From assembly GCF_002909375.1 (NCBI RefSeq), contig NZ_PPXD01000027.1, positions 27,092 through 91,091 on the forward strand: DNA of 64,000 bases. Direction: 5' to 3'. A program made the translations under genes and the position numbers. Source of the stretch: Cryobacterium zongtaii. Its GTDB lineage: Bacteria; Actinomycetota; Actinomycetes; Actinomycetales; Microbacteriaceae. Shown in pieces: positions 19,235 through 28,533 of this stretch (its first letter is position 1; each line of letters begins with the position of its first letter). The notes beneath the pieces were generated by a model, which was given only the letters and a program-made list of their open reading frames with translations, did not search any database and was not told where the DNA came from.

Positions 19235-19266
19235 CAGGCGGTCGCACGTGGCTCACAGCGCCAGGG

Positions 19267-19728
19267 CTAGGAGCTGATCGGCTTCATTTCCTTGCCGTGC
19301 ATGGTCACCGCGTAGATCACCAGAACGTCGATGGCGATCATGGTGAGCGACCAGAGCGGGTAGGCGCCGAGGAAGGCGATGTTCACCAGGGCGCTGCCGA
19401 ACGCCAGGATGACGGCGACGACTCGTGCCCACATCTGCCCCGCGAGCAGGGCGACGCCGGCCAGGATCACCACAGCACCCAGGATCGTGTGCACCCAGCC
19501 CCAGGTCGTGTAGTCGACCTGCACCACCAGTCCTTCCTGGCCGACGAGGTAATAGGTGTCCTGGAACAGTGCGACCAGGCCCTGGATGACGTGGAACGCG
19601 CCCATCATCAACATCATGACGCCTGCGAAGACTATCCAGCCGGTCCAGCCCGACGTACCGCTGTCGGTTGTGTAGTTGTTGGTTTCCGCCCCGGTCGTGC
19701 TGCCCGGTGCCTGCCGTGTGCTGGTCAT
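19267..19728 (-). CDS. DUF7144-type four-helix membrane protein
   Basis: A 153-residue membrane protein with four hydrophobic segments after a polar, Ser/Thr-rich N-terminus: WTGWIVFAGVMMLMMGAFHVI, WGWVHTILGAVVILAGVALL, WARVVAVILAFGSALVNIAFL and SLTMIAIDVLVIYAVTMHG. This matches a conserved actinobacterial family of unknown function (DUF7144). A strong GGAGGAG site precedes the ATG at 19728. It sits between the convergent xanthine dehydrogenase operon and xdhC without evident functional connection. Confidence 0.75.
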   Translation of the reverse strand: MTSTRQAPGSTTGAETNNYTTDSGTSGWTGWIVFAGVMMLMMGAFHVIQGLVALFQDTYYLVGQEGLVVQVDYTTWGWVHTILGAVVILAGVALLAGQMWARVVAVILAFGSALVNIAFLGAYPLWSLTMIAIDVLVIYAVTMHGKEMKPISS

Positions 19729-19850
19729 GGTGACTCCTCCATTCAAGGGATTCGGTGAGCACGCTAATGCGCGGGCGCGCCCGATTCGTCCCCCGAATGG
19801 GGTGAGGGCTGAAGGAAAATCCCGGTCAGCAAGGAGGGGAATCGGTCGCG

Positions 19851-20966
19851 TCAGACCGAGGGGTGAATCGGGCCCTGCCGGTCCCGCAGGGGGGCGCCGG
19901 ATGCCCCGGAGCGGGTGGCGAGAACCTCGGCGAGGATCGACACCGCCGTCTCCGCCGGGCTGCTCGCGCCGAGGTCCAGGCCGATCGGCGAGTGCAGCCT
20001 GTCGAGGGCGGCGGCGGAGACGCCCGCCTCTCGTAGGCGCAGCATCCGTCTTTCGTGGGTGCGCCGGGACCCCATGGCGCCCACGTAGCCGACGTCCAGG
20101 CTCAGGGCCGTGCTGAGCAGCGGCAGGTCGAACTTCTCGTCGTGGGTGAGCACGCACACCACGGTGCGGGCATCGGTGTGGGTGCGGGCGAGGTAGTCGC
20201 TCGGCCACTCGACCACCACCTCGGCAGCGGTCGGGAAACGTTCGGGGGTGGCGAACACGGCGCGGGCGTCGCACACGGTGACCCGATAGCCCAGCAGGGT
20301 CGCGGCGGCCGACAGAGCGCCGGCGAAGTCCACGGCGCCGAAGATCAGGCAGCGCGGCGGGGCCTGGGCCACGAGGTAGAGCACCCGGCTGATCGCCCCG
20401 TCGCAGTCCACCGAGCCCAGGCTGGTCTCGCCGGCGTTGACAGCGGCGGCCAGCTGCGCCCGGATGCGGCGTACCGAGTCGGCGTCGAGGCCGGCGGACT
20501 CCCCGCGATCGGTTGCGCGGTCGGTTGCGCCGTCCGGTGCCAGGATCAGGCCGGCCCCCGTTCCCGCGACGACCAGGGCGAGCCCGGCGGCCTGGCCGGC
20601 CGCGGCTCGCTCCAGCTGGGCGCGCACCTCCGCGGTCATGGCGTTGCGTCCGGCCGGGGCGATCTCGGCGAGGAACACTTCGACGGTGCCGCCGCAGGAC
20701 AGCCCTACGGCGAACGCGTCGTCATCGCTCACCCCGAATTCGGTGAGGTGCCCGCGGCCGGTCTCGAGCACCTCCTGGGCACTGTCGTAGATCGCACCCT
20801 CGACGCAGCCGCCGGAGATGCTGCCGAGAACCGCACCGGAGTCGGTGACGGCCATGGCCGTGCCGAGGGTGCGCGGCGCGCTGCCGAGCACCCGGGTCAC
20901 CGTCGCCACGGCCACCCGGCGACCGTCCGCGAGGGCGTCCAGGAGTGCACCGGCGATTTCGAGCAC
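19851..20966 (-). CDS. xdhC: XdhC-family molybdenum hydroxylase maturation protein
   Basis: A 371-residue XdhC/CoxI-family protein, which in studied systems binds molybdopterin and delivers sulfurated cofactor to xanthine dehydrogenase. Signatures: N-terminal VTRVLGSAPRTLGTAMAVT, GSISGGCVEGAIYD, LSCGGTVEVF, then the Rossmann domain (FGAVDFAGALSAAATLLGYRV, CVLTHDEKFDLPLL, VGYVGAMGSRRTHERRMLRL). No ATG fits; the GTG at 20966 begins 2 nt after the upstream permease stop and gives the conserved N-terminus. It is the last gene of an ABC importer operon, linking that importer to purine oxidation. Confidence 0.9.
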   Translation of the reverse strand: MLEIAGALLDALADGRRVAVATVTRVLGSAPRTLGTAMAVTDSGAVLGSISGGCVEGAIYDSAQEVLETGRGHLTEFGVSDDDAFAVGLSCGGTVEVFLAEIAPAGRNAMTAEVRAQLERAAAGQAAGLALVVAGTGAGLILAPDGATDRATDRGESAGLDADSVRRIRAQLAAAVNAGETSLGSVDCDGAISRVLYLVAQAPPRCLIFGAVDFAGALSAAATLLGYRVTVCDARAVFATPERFPTAAEVVVEWPSDYLARTHTDARTVVCVLTHDEKFDLPLLSTALSLDVGYVGAMGSRRTHERRMLRLREAGVSAAALDRLHSPIGLDLGASSPAETAVSILAEVLATRSGASGAPLRDRQGPIHPSV

Positions 20967-20968
20967 GG

Positions 20969-21844
20969 TCAGTTGCTCGCGCTCTGGTCCATGCCCATCC
21001 GTCGCAGCACCAGGTTCTCGGCGAACTGCGCCACACCGTAGAGCACCATCGAGACGATGGTGATGACCACGACGGACGACCACACCTCGAAGTTCTTCAC
21101 CTGCGAGACCGCGACGACGATGCCGTAGCCCAGGCCCTGGCCGGTGGCGAGCCACTCGGCCAGCAGGGCGCCGGTGATGGCGCCGGGGATGGAGATCTTG
21201 ACGGCGGCGAAGAACGACGGCAGCGAGCTGGGCAGCGCCACCTTGCGAAGCGCGGTGAACGGGGTGCCGCCGTAGACGGCGATCACGTCGCTGACCTGAG
21301 GGGATGCCGACCGCAGGCCGAAGGCGATGTTCACCAGGGCCGGGAAGAGGACCACGATGGCACCGGTCACCACGGCGATGCTCGGTCCGCGGCCGGTGAT
21401 GAGGATCAGCACCGGGACGAAGGCCACCAGCGGCACGCTGCGCAGCAGCAGGGCGATGGGCATCAGCGCGTGCTCGATGCCCTTCGACAGGGTGAACAGG
21501 GTGGCCAGCACCAGGGCGAGCAGCAGCCCGGCGACGAAACCGAGGAACGCGTCGGTGAGGGTGACACCGAGGTTGGTGAGGATCAGCGCCCGGTTCTCGG
21601 CGGCATCCGGCACCGTGAAGAGCCAGTTGAACACATCCAGCGGTCCCTTGGCGATGAACGGCGAGATCCCCAGCAGCAGGATCAGGCCCTGCCAGGCGAC
21701 GAGGACGATCACGAGCGTCAGCAGGCCCGTGGCCAGGGCCCGGCCGATGTAGGCGCCGATGCCGCGCGCCTGCGTCCCGCTGCTCTTGGTGAGGACAGCG
21801 GCCTGAACGACGATGGCCTCGGCAACATGGGTTTGCGCGCTCAT
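20969..21844 (-). CDS. ABC transporter permease, SsuC/ThiX-like (second permease)
   Basis: A 291-residue inner-membrane permease of the BPD_transp_1 group used by nitrate/sulfonate/NMT1-type importers. About six membrane segments are visible; the EAA-like loop reads AVYGGTPFTALRKVALPSSLPSF. Its start overlaps the preceding permease by ATGA. Two different permeases suggest a heterodimeric channel. Encoded between an adenine deaminase-like gene and xdhC, the cargo is probably a purine or purine breakdown product; this is inference. Confidence 0.88.
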   Translation of the reverse strand: MSAQTHVAEAIVVQAAVLTKSSGTQARGIGAYIGRALATGLLTLVIVLVAWQGLILLLGISPFIAKGPLDVFNWLFTVPDAAENRALILTNLGVTLTDAFLGFVAGLLLALVLATLFTLSKGIEHALMPIALLLRSVPLVAFVPVLILITGRGPSIAVVTGAIVVLFPALVNIAFGLRSASPQVSDVIAVYGGTPFTALRKVALPSSLPSFFAAVKISIPGAITGALLAEWLATGQGLGYGIVVAVSQVKNFEVWSSVVVITIVSMVLYGVAQFAENLVLRRMGMDQSASN

Positions 21845-22644
21845 GAGCTGCTCCGTCCGGTGGTCCAGGGGGTGGCGAAACGGGAGATCAGCGCGAAGAG
21901 CAGGTAGCCGATGCCGGCCAGCAGACCCGCGACGAGGGCGAGGCTCCAGACCCGTTCCACGTTCGCGGCGTTGCCGGCGGCGAGCATGGCCAGGCCGAGG
22001 CCCCGCTCGGCGCCGCCGAGGTATTCCCCGAGGATGGCGCCGAGCAGCGCGGCCGGAGCCGCGATCTGCAGGGCGTTCAGCACGCTGGGCAGCCCGGCGA
22101 TCAGCCTGACCTTCCGCAGCTGGGTGAACTTGGTGCCGCCGTACACGGTGACGAGGTCGAGACTGGCCGTGTCGGCGGCCTTGAGCCCCACCAACGAGCC
22201 GACCACCGTGGTGAAGAACACCGACATGGCGGCCAGGAAGATCGCGGTGCCGGACGGGTCGCCGCGCGGCGGGCCGATCACGGTATACGCGATCGGGCCG
22301 ATCGCCACGATCGGCACGCAGTAGGTGATCACGGCGATCTGCAGCGCGATCTTCTCGATGCGCGGCAGCACCAGGACCAATCCGGCCAGCAGCAGCGCCA
22401 GGCCGTTGCCCCAGAGGAACCCGATCGCCGCTTCACTGAGGGTCATGGTGATGTGCGGCAGGTAGAAGCCGATGCCGTCGCCGGCGAACTGGCGGAATAC
22501 CTCGGCCGGGGTGGGGATGGCACCGCCGGGCACCGAGCCGGCGTTCTGGAAGATGGTGAGCGCGCTGATCCACCACAGGGCCACCACGACGATCACGCCG
22601 AGAAGCCCGGTGGCCCAACCGGGCAGGCCGCGGCTGACCGGCAT
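21841..22644 (-). CDS. ABC transporter permease, SsuC/ThiX-like (first permease)
   Basis: A 267-residue partner permease. Hydrophobic segments include GLLGVIVVVALWWISALTIF and the loop TVYGGTKFTQLRKVRLIAGLPSVL, nearly the same as in the second permease, which indicates gene duplication. Its start overlaps the ATPase stop by one base (TGATG), and its stop overlaps the second permease (ATGA), so ATPase and both permeases are translated as one coupled unit. Confidence 0.88.
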   Translation of the reverse strand: MPVSRGLPGWATGLLGVIVVVALWWISALTIFQNAGSVPGGAIPTPAEVFRQFAGDGIGFYLPHITMTLSEAAIGFLWGNGLALLLAGLVLVLPRIEKIALQIAVITYCVPIVAIGPIAYTVIGPPRGDPSGTAIFLAAMSVFFTTVVGSLVGLKAADTASLDLVTVYGGTKFTQLRKVRLIAGLPSVLNALQIAAPAALLGAILGEYLGGAERGLGLAMLAAGNAANVERVWSLALVAGLLAGIGYLLFALISRFATPWTTGRSSS

Positions 22645-23486
22645 CAGTGCGCCCCGGCGGCGGCCGGGGTGTCGGCGCCGAAGAGCAGTTCGGACGCCCG
22701 GTCGTGCAGGGCGTGGAATTCGGGGCTGCGCATCATCTCGGGCAGGCGCGGGCGGGGCAGGTCGATCTCGATGACCTCCTTGACGCGGCCGGGCCGCGGA
22801 CTCATCACGGCCACTTGGTCGCTGAGGAAGATCGCCTCGGAGATCCCGTGGGTGACCATCAAGGTCGTCGCGGGCTTCTCGGTCCAGATGCGCAGCAGTT
22901 CGATGTTGAGGCGCTGCCGGGTCATGTCGTCGAGGGCACCGAACGGTTCGTCGAGCAGCAGCACCGACGGCTTGAGCACGAGGGAACGGGCGATTGAGAC
23001 GCGCTGGCGCATCCCGCCGGACAGCTGGGCCGGCTTGGCCTTCTCGAATCCGGCAAGGCCGACGAGCTGGATGAGTTCGGTGACGTAGTCCTCGTCGACG
23101 GGCATCCTGGCGACCTCGAACGGAAGCTTGATGTTGCTGCGCACACTCCGCCAGGGCAGCAGAGCGGAGTCTTGGAAGGCGATGCCGAGTTCGTGGCCGC
23201 TGCGGAGTTCCGCGGGGCTCTTGCCGTCCACCCGGGTGGTGCCGCTGGTCGGGTTCTCCAGGCCGGCGAGGATCCGCAGGATCGTGGATTTGCCGCAGCC
23301 GGAGGGGCCGAGCAGTGAAAGGAAGCTGCCCTTGTCGGTGTGCAGGTTCGCGTTGTCGAGCGCGACAACCTCCCTGCGACCGACCGAGAAGGTCTTGTGC
23401 AGCGCTTCAATGTGTAGGCCGGTACCGTGCAGGCCGGTTCCCGAAGCGGTGGGTGGAGCGGTGTCGATCGTGCTCACGTCGTACAT
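22644..23486 (-). CDS. ABC transporter ATPase, SsuB/TauB-like
   Basis: A 280-residue ATPase that powers the NMT1-type importer. Walker A is GPSGCGKST, the signature is LSGGMRQR, Walker B is [12 protein letters not shown], and the switch histidine is in MVTHGISEA. The first 30 residues form a polar extension before the fold. It lies 97 nt after the binding-protein gene, and a hairpin (23531-23559) lies in that gap. Confidence 0.93.
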   Translation of the reverse strand: MYDVSTIDTAPPTASGTGLHGTGLHIEALHKTFSVGRREVVALDNANLHTDKGSFLSLLGPSGCGKSTILRILAGLENPTSGTTRVDGKSPAELRSGHELGIAFQDSALLPWRSVRSNIKLPFEVARMPVDEDYVTELIQLVGLAGFEKAKPAQLSGGMRQRVSIARSLVLKPSVLLLDEPFGALDDMTRQRLNIELLRIWTEKPATTLMVTHGISEAIFLSDQVAVMSPRPGRVKEVIEIDLPRPRLPEMMRSPEFHALHDRASELLFGADTPAAAGAH

Positions 23487-23530
23487 TCCTTACTGGGCGT
23501 CGTCGGATGCCGGTAGTTCAGTATCGCCGA

Positions 23531-23559
23531 CGGCACCCGCCTCGGTGAGACGGGTGCCG
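23531..23559 (-). terminator. Hairpin between binding-protein and ATPase genes
   Basis: CGGCACCCG (23531-23539) pairs with CGGGTGCCG (23551-23559) across 11 nt. There is no U-run, so full termination is doubtful. Such hairpins after a binding-protein gene usually stabilise its message or reduce downstream expression. Confidence 0.55.
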
Positions 23560-23583
23560 CGACGAGAGTTGTGCTGCGGGTGG

Positions 23584-24672
23584 CTACTTGCTGTAGGCGA
23601 TGAGGTCGGGGTTCTCCTCGTACACCTCGGCCAGCAGGCTCATGTCGAACAGGGTGGCGGTGTCGATGTCGATACCGGCGGCCTTGAGCGTGGCGACGGA
23701 CTCCTTCTGCAGCGCGTCGCTGATGGTGAACAGCCCGTTGGCCTCGGTGTCGGGGCTGACGACGAGGTCGGTGGCCTGGATCTCCGCCTGGCGGGTCTCC
23801 TTCTCCATGGTCAGTCCGAGGTCCTTGCCGTAGGTGTCGACGGTGAGCTTCGCGGCGGCAGCGGGATCGTTGATCGCGTCGGCCCAGCCCTTGATCTCGG
23901 CGACCAGCAGTGCCTTGAGCATCTCGCGGTCGTTGGCGATCGCATCCTCGGAGGCGGTGAACGTCTCGGCGACGAACGGCAGTCCGTTGTCGGCCAGCGG
24001 CAGGTTCACCGGGTCGAGACCGGCCAGCTCGGCGTCGATCGACTCGTTGGTGAGGTACGCGAACCATCCGTCGACCTCGCCGTTGAAGAGCGGGGTCGGG
24101 TCGTACTCGACCGGGACGACGGTGATCGTGGACGGGTCGATCTCATTGACCTTGAGGAAGGCGTCCCACAGGCTCTGGTTGCTGGCCTGGACGCCGATGG
24201 TCTTGCCCGCAAGGTCGTCGAGGGTGGCGATGTTGCCCACGCCGGCGAGCGAGAGGATGGTGAACGGGTTCTTCTGGTACGTCGCCCCGATGATCTTCAG
24301 CGGTGCGCCCTCCTCGGCGATGACGGTGCCCGTGGAGATGGCGTTGCCGACGCCGAGATCGACGTTGCCGGAGATGACACCGGCCTCGGCCGACGCCGGG
24401 CCGGGGATCAGGTCGACGGAGTCGAAGCCCGCTTCGGCGAAGTAGCCGGCATCCTCGGCCACGAACTCGCCCATGAACTCGGCGTTCTTGATCCAGGACA
24501 GCTGGATGCTTGCCTCGCCGAACGAGGCTGCGTCGCCGGAGCCCGACTCGGCGGAGCCGGCGTCGCCGGCGCAGGAGGACAGCAGCAGGGTGAGTGCGGC
24601 GGCCACGGCGACGCCGGTGCCGACGCGCTTGGCCGAGCGACGGGTGAACGGGGAAACTGGGGCTTGCGTCAT
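23584..24672 (-). CDS. NMT1/THI5-like ABC substrate-binding lipoprotein
   Basis: A 362-residue secreted lipoprotein: basic N-terminus, hydrophobic core and lipobox LLLSSC with lipidated C34. The mature part has the periplasmic-binding layout of NMT1/THI5-like proteins (ISWIKNAEFMGEFVAEDAGYF is cut short here; then ISGNVDLGVGNA, LDDLAGKTIGVQASNQS). Family ligands include pyrimidine precursors, sulfonates, nitrate and riboflavin, so the ligand is open; gene context suggests a purine or ureide. I start at ATG 24672 because it gives a clean signal peptide; the frame is open 51 residues further upstream. Confidence 0.88.
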   Translation of the reverse strand: MTQAPVSPFTRRSAKRVGTGVAVAAALTLLLSSCAGDAGSAESGSGDAASFGEASIQLSWIKNAEFMGEFVAEDAGYFAEAGFDSVDLIPGPASAEAGVISGNVDLGVGNAISTGTVIAEEGAPLKIIGATYQKNPFTILSLAGVGNIATLDDLAGKTIGVQASNQSLWDAFLKVNEIDPSTITVVPVEYDPTPLFNGEVDGWFAYLTNESIDAELAGLDPVNLPLADNGLPFVAETFTASEDAIANDREMLKALLVAEIKGWADAINDPAAAAKLTVDTYGKDLGLTMEKETRQAEIQATDLVVSPDTEANGLFTISDALQKESVATLKAAGIDIDTATLFDMSLLAEVYEENPDLIAYSK

Positions 24673-25014
24673 GACGCGGTCCTCTCGATGGTGCTCGGGG
24701 ATTGCCGTGGAACTCAACGGCGTGCTGGGGCGGAATGCCTGAATGCTGAAATGGAATGTGCTGTGGTGCGGCTGTGATCGCGGTGCTGGTGTGACTGCGT
24801 TGCTGGGGTGATCAAGGTGTTTCAACGCGGCGCATCCGCTGCAACAGATGTTCGGATCACTCGAACACTAATTGCTGCGTGTGACGCCGCGAAGACCGAA
24901 TCATTTCCGGCTCATTACGTCCGAAAAGTCGTGCTGGAACACTGGATTCCTCCCCGAGTGGTCCCGGAACCCTGGCGTGATAGCGTCACGGAGTTCACCC
25001 AGAAAGGAACCCCA
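24673..25014. promoter_or_regulatory. Divergent control region: ABC importer / adenine deaminase-like gene
   Basis: A 342-bp gene-free stretch between divergent operons. It holds a GGTGTTTCA motif at 24816-24824 shared with two other purine gaps, a perfect palindrome TGTTCG-N7-CGAACA at 24849-24867, and an AAAGGA ribosome site just before 25015. No convincing -35/-10 pair could be fixed. The stretch is open in the frame of the downstream gene but shows no protein-like composition. Confidence 0.55.
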
Positions 25015-26046
25015 ATGTCTTCCGCTATCGTACCGAGCATCGCGTTCGTCGCCGGCCTGCCCAAGGCCGAACTGCACCTGCACCTCGAGGGCACCCTCGA
25101 ACCCGAGCTCAAACTCGAGCTGGCCCGACGCAACGGCGTGGACATCGGCCAGAGCACGGTGGAGCAGGTGCGCGCCACCTATGAGTTCGACTCGCTCGCC
25201 AGCTTCCTCGGCGTCTACTACCCCGCGATGGACGTGCTCGTCACCGAGGCCGACTTCTACGACCTCGCCACCGCGTATTTCCGCCGCGCCGCCGCCGACG
25301 GGGTGCGGCGGGTGGAGGCGTTCTTCGACCCGCAGGCGCACACCTCGCGGGGCATCCCCATCGAAACCGTCATCCTTGGCTACCACAGGGCCGCCGTGGA
25401 TGCCGCCGGCCTCGGCGTCTCCGCGGAGCTGATCCTCTGCTTCCTGCGCGACTTCACCGCCGAGAGCGCGCTGGAGACGCTGCAGTCCGCACTCCCCTAT
25501 CTGGACAGGTTCATCGGTGTCGGCCTCGACTCCGACGAGCGAGGCAACCCGCCGGCGAAGTTCGCCGAGGTCTTCGCGCTGGCCAGGGCGAACGGCCTCA
25601 AGCTCACCATGCACTGCGACATCGACCAGGTCGGCAGCATCGAGAACATCCGCCAGGTACTCGAGGAGATCCAGGTGGACCGCATCGACCACGGCACCAA
25701 TATCGTCGAGAACCCGGAACTGGTCACCCTGGTGCGGGAGCGCGGCCTGGGGCTCACTTGCTGTCCGGTGTCGAACAGCTTCGTCACGGCAGACATGAAG
25801 GCCGTCGAAATGGTGGCCCTGCTGCACTTCGGTGTCCTGGTCACCGTCAACTCCGACGATCCCGCCTACTTCGGCGCCTACGTGGCCGACAACTACCTGG
25901 CGCTGGCCGAGAAGGCCGGGCTCGACACCGACGAGCTGGTGCAGCTGGCCAAGAACTCCTTCCAGGCCTCCTGGCTGCCCGACGCCGAGAAGCAGGCCTA
26001 CCTGGCGGAAATCGACGCGTACGTCGCAGGGTACCCGGCTGCCTGA
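25015..26046 (+). CDS. Adenine deaminase-like amidohydrolase with altered HAGE motif
   Basis: A 343-residue protein of the adenosine/adenine deaminase superfamily. The N-terminal metal motif is LPKAELHLHLEGTLEPEL, closer to bacterial adenine deaminase than adenosine deaminase; FFDPQAHTSRGIP, RIDHGTN and TVNSDDPAYFG also match that group. The catalytic HAGEE segment is replaced by MHCDIDQVG near residue 200, so the proton-shuttling glutamate is not at its usual place. It may still deaminate adenine or a related aminopurine, or a different ring. First gene of the purine block on the plus strand; AAAGGA precedes the ATG. Confidence 0.8.
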   Translation: MSSAIVPSIAFVAGLPKAELHLHLEGTLEPELKLELARRNGVDIGQSTVEQVRATYEFDSLASFLGVYYPAMDVLVTEADFYDLATAYFRRAAADGVRRVEAFFDPQAHTSRGIPIETVILGYHRAAVDAAGLGVSAELILCFLRDFTAESALETLQSALPYLDRFIGVGLDSDERGNPPAKFAEVFALARANGLKLTMHCDIDQVGSIENIRQVLEEIQVDRIDHGTNIVENPELVTLVRERGLGLTCCPVSNSFVTADMKAVEMVALLHFGVLVTVNSDDPAYFGAYVADNYLALAEKAGLDTDELVQLAKNSFQASWLPDAEKQAYLAEIDAYVAGYPAA

Positions 26047-26062
26047 CCTGCTGGGCACCGTC

Positions 26063-26077
26063 GGTGTTTCATCACCG
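26063..26077 (+). promoter_or_regulatory. GGTGTTTCA motif upstream of allantoinase
   Basis: GGTGTTTCA at 26063-26071 lies inside a short palindrome CGGTG-TTTCAT-CACCG (26062-26077), about 140 bp before allantoinase. The same nonamer occurs at 24816 and 38439. It may be the operator for the RpiR-type regulator at 35030. Confidence 0.45.
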
Positions 26078-26211
26078 GGAATGTCGTGTGTCCGACAGGT
26101 TTCGGAACCCCGGAACGAGGCCGGAACGACTTCACTAGGGTGAGCGGTGAGCCACCGAACGGGGCCGCTGGAGTCGTTTCGGACCGGCACAGAAACCGAG
26201 AAGGAGAACCG

Positions 26212-27573
26212 ATGTACGACCTGGTCATCCGCTCGGCTCGTGTGCTCACCGAGCAGGGTTTCATCCCGGCGGCCGTCGCGATCGCGGGCGGCGTCATCCG
26301 TGCGATCGCGCCGGTGGATGCGCCGCTGGCGGCCCGGCAGGACGTCACCCTCCCGGTCGGCCAGGTGCTGCAGCCGGGCATCGTGGACACCCACGTGCAC
26401 GTCAACGAACCCGGCCGCACCGACTGGGAGGGCTTCGCGAGTGCCACCCGCGCGGCCGCGGCCGGCGGTGTGACCACGATCATCGACATGCCGCTGAACA
26501 GCATCCCGCCCACCACGACGGTGCCGGCTCTCGAGCGCAAGCGCGCCGCGGCCGCGCCCCAAGCCACGGTCGATGTGGGCTTCTGGGGCGGGGCGATTCC
26601 TGGCAACCTCGGTTCGCTTCGGCCGCTGCACGACGCGGGGGTCTTCGGCTTCAAGGCCTTCCTCTCCCCCTCCGGCGTCGACGAGTTCCCGCACCTCTCC
26701 TCGGAGCAACTCGAGGCCGCTGCGACCGAGATCGCCGGATTCGGCGGACTGCTCGTGGTGCACGCCGAAGACCCGTCCGTGCTCGAAAGCGCCGAGAACG
26801 CCGGCGGCACCGGCTACCGGGACTTCGTCGCCAGCCGACCGGATGCGGCCGAGGACGCCGCGATCGCCCGGGTGATCGCCGTCGTGCGACGCACCGGCGT
26901 GCGCGCCCACATCCTGCACCTGTCCTCCGCACTGGTGTTGCCCAGACTGGCCGCGGCCCGCGCCGAGGGCCTGCCGATCACGGTGGAGACCTGCCCGCAC
27001 TACCTCAGCTTCGCCGCCGAGAGCATCGCCGACGGCGCAACGGCGTTCAAGTGCTGCCCGCCGATCCGCGGCGAGGACAACCGTGACCTGCTCTGGCAGG
27101 GCCTGGCCGACGGTGTCATCGATCTCATAGCCTCCGATCACTCCCCCGCCACCCGGGAACTCAAGCTCGGCCACGGCGGTGACTTCGGCCTGGCCTGGGG
27201 CGGTATTTCCGGCCTGCAGCTGAGCCTGCCCGCCGTGTGGACGGCCGCCAGGGCCCGCGGGCTCACGCTCGAGCAGGTGCTGCACTGGATGAGCCGTGCC
27301 ACGGCCGACTTCGTGGGCCTGCCGGCCGGGCGGGTCCGTGTCGGTGCGGCCGCCGATCTGGTGGCTTTCGCGCCCGAGGAGGTCTTCACCGTGGACGTCG
27401 ATACCCTGCGGCACAAAAACCGGGTGAGCGCCTTCGGCGGCGCCACCCTGTTCGGCCGGGTGCACACCACCTGGCTGGCCGGAAACGTGATCTACGCGGT
27501 CGACGACACCGCATTCGATGGATCCGACGCATCCGCCCGGCCACCAGCCGGCCGCCTGCTGACCGCCCGCTGA
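26212..27573 (+). CDS. allB: Allantoinase
   Basis: A 453-residue cyclic amidohydrolase that opens allantoin to allantoate. Metal ligands are all visible: [12 protein letters not shown], carboxylated lysine in [25 protein letters not shown] and the aspartate in SDHSP. ETCPHYL and FKCCPPIR separate allantoinase from dihydropyrimidinase. The ATG at 26212 follows AAGGAG. Heads an operon with urate oxidase and guanine deaminase. Confidence 0.95.
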   Translation: MYDLVIRSARVLTEQGFIPAAVAIAGGVIRAIAPVDAPLAARQDVTLPVGQVLQPGIVDTHVHVNEPGRTDWEGFASATRAAAAGGVTTIIDMPLNSIPPTTTVPALERKRAAAAPQATVDVGFWGGAIPGNLGSLRPLHDAGVFGFKAFLSPSGVDEFPHLSSEQLEAAATEIAGFGGLLVVHAEDPSVLESAENAGGTGYRDFVASRPDAAEDAAIARVIAVVRRTGVRAHILHLSSALVLPRLAAARAEGLPITVETCPHYLSFAAESIADGATAFKCCPPIRGEDNRDLLWQGLADGVIDLIASDHSPATRELKLGHGGDFGLAWGGISGLQLSLPAVWTAARARGLTLEQVLHWMSRATADFVGLPAGRVRVGAAADLVAFAPEEVFTVDVDTLRHKNRVSAFGGATLFGRVHTTWLAGNVIYAVDDTAFDGSDASARPPAGRLLTAR

Positions 27574-27624
27574 CCCGAACTTTTTCCCGAACACCGCATC
27601 ATGTACGAACCAGAAGGAGCACCC

Positions 27625-28533
27625 ATGTCGATAGTTCTCGGACCCAACCGCTACGGCAAGGCGGAGAACCGCATCGTGCGCATCTACCGCGACACGCCCC
27701 GCCACGAGATCCACGACATCAGCGTCTCCACTGCCCTGCACGGCGACTTCGCCGATGCACACCTCGCCGGTGATCAGCTGCAGGTACTGCCCACCGACAC
27801 CCAGAAGCAGACCGCGTACTCCTTCGCCAAGGAGAAGGGCTTGCTCTCGATCGAGAGCTACGGCCTCGATCTGGCCACCCATTTCGTCGATCACATCACG
27901 TCGGTGGCAGGTGCCAGGGTGGAGATCGAGGAGTTCGCCTGGGAACGCGTTGTCGTGGACGGCACTGAGCACGACCACACCTGGGTGCGGCGCGGCCAGG
28001 AGGTGCGCACCGCGGCGATCTCGGTGGAGGGCACCGGCACCGATCAGCGGGTCTGGGTGGTCGGCGGGCTGAAAGACCTGATCCTGCTCAAGTCCACCGG
28101 CTCGGAGTTCTCCGGCTTCATGCAGGACCCGTACACGCTGCTGCAGCCCACCACCGACAGGGTGATGGCCACCTCCCTCACAGCCGGCTGGCGCTTCACC
28201 GACCACACCGTGGTGGACTGGGAGGCGAGCTACGCCGGTATCTCCGCGTTGTTGAAGACCCAGTTCGCCGTGGTGCATTCCCTGGCCCTGCAGCAGACCC
28301 TCTACAAGATGGGCGAGGCCGTGCTCGCGGCCTACCCGAACATCGCCGAGATCCGGCTCTCCGCACCCAACAAGCACCATTTCCTCTATGACCTGTCACC
28401 ATTCGGTGTGGAGAACAACAACGAGGTCTATCACGCCGCCGACCGCCCGTACGGGCTGATCCAGGCCACCGTGATGCACGATGACGCCGCGGATGCCGGG
28501 CCCGCCTGGGATTCCTACACCGGGTTGGTCTGA
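27625..28533 (+). CDS. pucL: Urate oxidase (uricase)
   Basis: A 302-residue cofactor-free uricase, turning urate into 5-hydroxyisourate. Conserved segments: GKAENRIVRIYRD near the N-terminus, VLPTDTQKQTAYSFAKEKG (the catalytic Lys/Thr/Gln region), LKSTGSEFSGFMQDPYTLL, and C-terminal SAPNKHHFLYDLSPF. It lacks a fused OHCU decarboxylase domain, unlike some Bacillus proteins, and that enzyme is encoded separately at 33715. AGAAGGAG precedes the ATG at 27625. The stop overlaps guanine deaminase by one base (TGATG). Confidence 0.96.
   Translation: MSIVLGPNRYGKAENRIVRIYRDTPRHEIHDISVSTALHGDFADAHLAGDQLQVLPTDTQKQTAYSFAKEKGLLSIESYGLDLATHFVDHITSVAGARVEIEEFAWERVVVDGTEHDHTWVRRGQEVRTAAISVEGTGTDQRVWVVGGLKDLILLKSTGSEFSGFMQDPYTLLQPTTDRVMATSLTAGWRFTDHTVVDWEASYAGISALLKTQFAVVHSLALQQTLYKMGEAVLAAYPNIAEIRLSAPNKHHFLYDLSPFGVENNNEVYHAADRPYGLIQATVMHDDAADAGPAWDSYTGLV

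Noticed and set aside
24849..24867. TGTTCG-N7-CGAACA as a second LexA box
   Set aside because: Half-sites are in the reverse order to TCGAAC-N4-GTTCGA and the spacing is 7, so it is not an SOS box; kept only as an unassigned palindrome.
24808..25014. N-terminal extension of the adenine deaminase-like protein
   Set aside because: The open frame crosses a palindrome and the AAAGGA ribosome site, and the family begins at the ATG at 25015.
24673..25014. Purine riboswitch before the purine operons
   Set aside because: No conserved three-way-junction core or P1 pairing could be built in this gap.
24901..28380. A 1,159-codon open frame on the minus strand
   Set aside because: It is antisense to four well-recognised purine genes and has the Gly/Val/His/Arg-biased composition of a GC-rich shadow frame.
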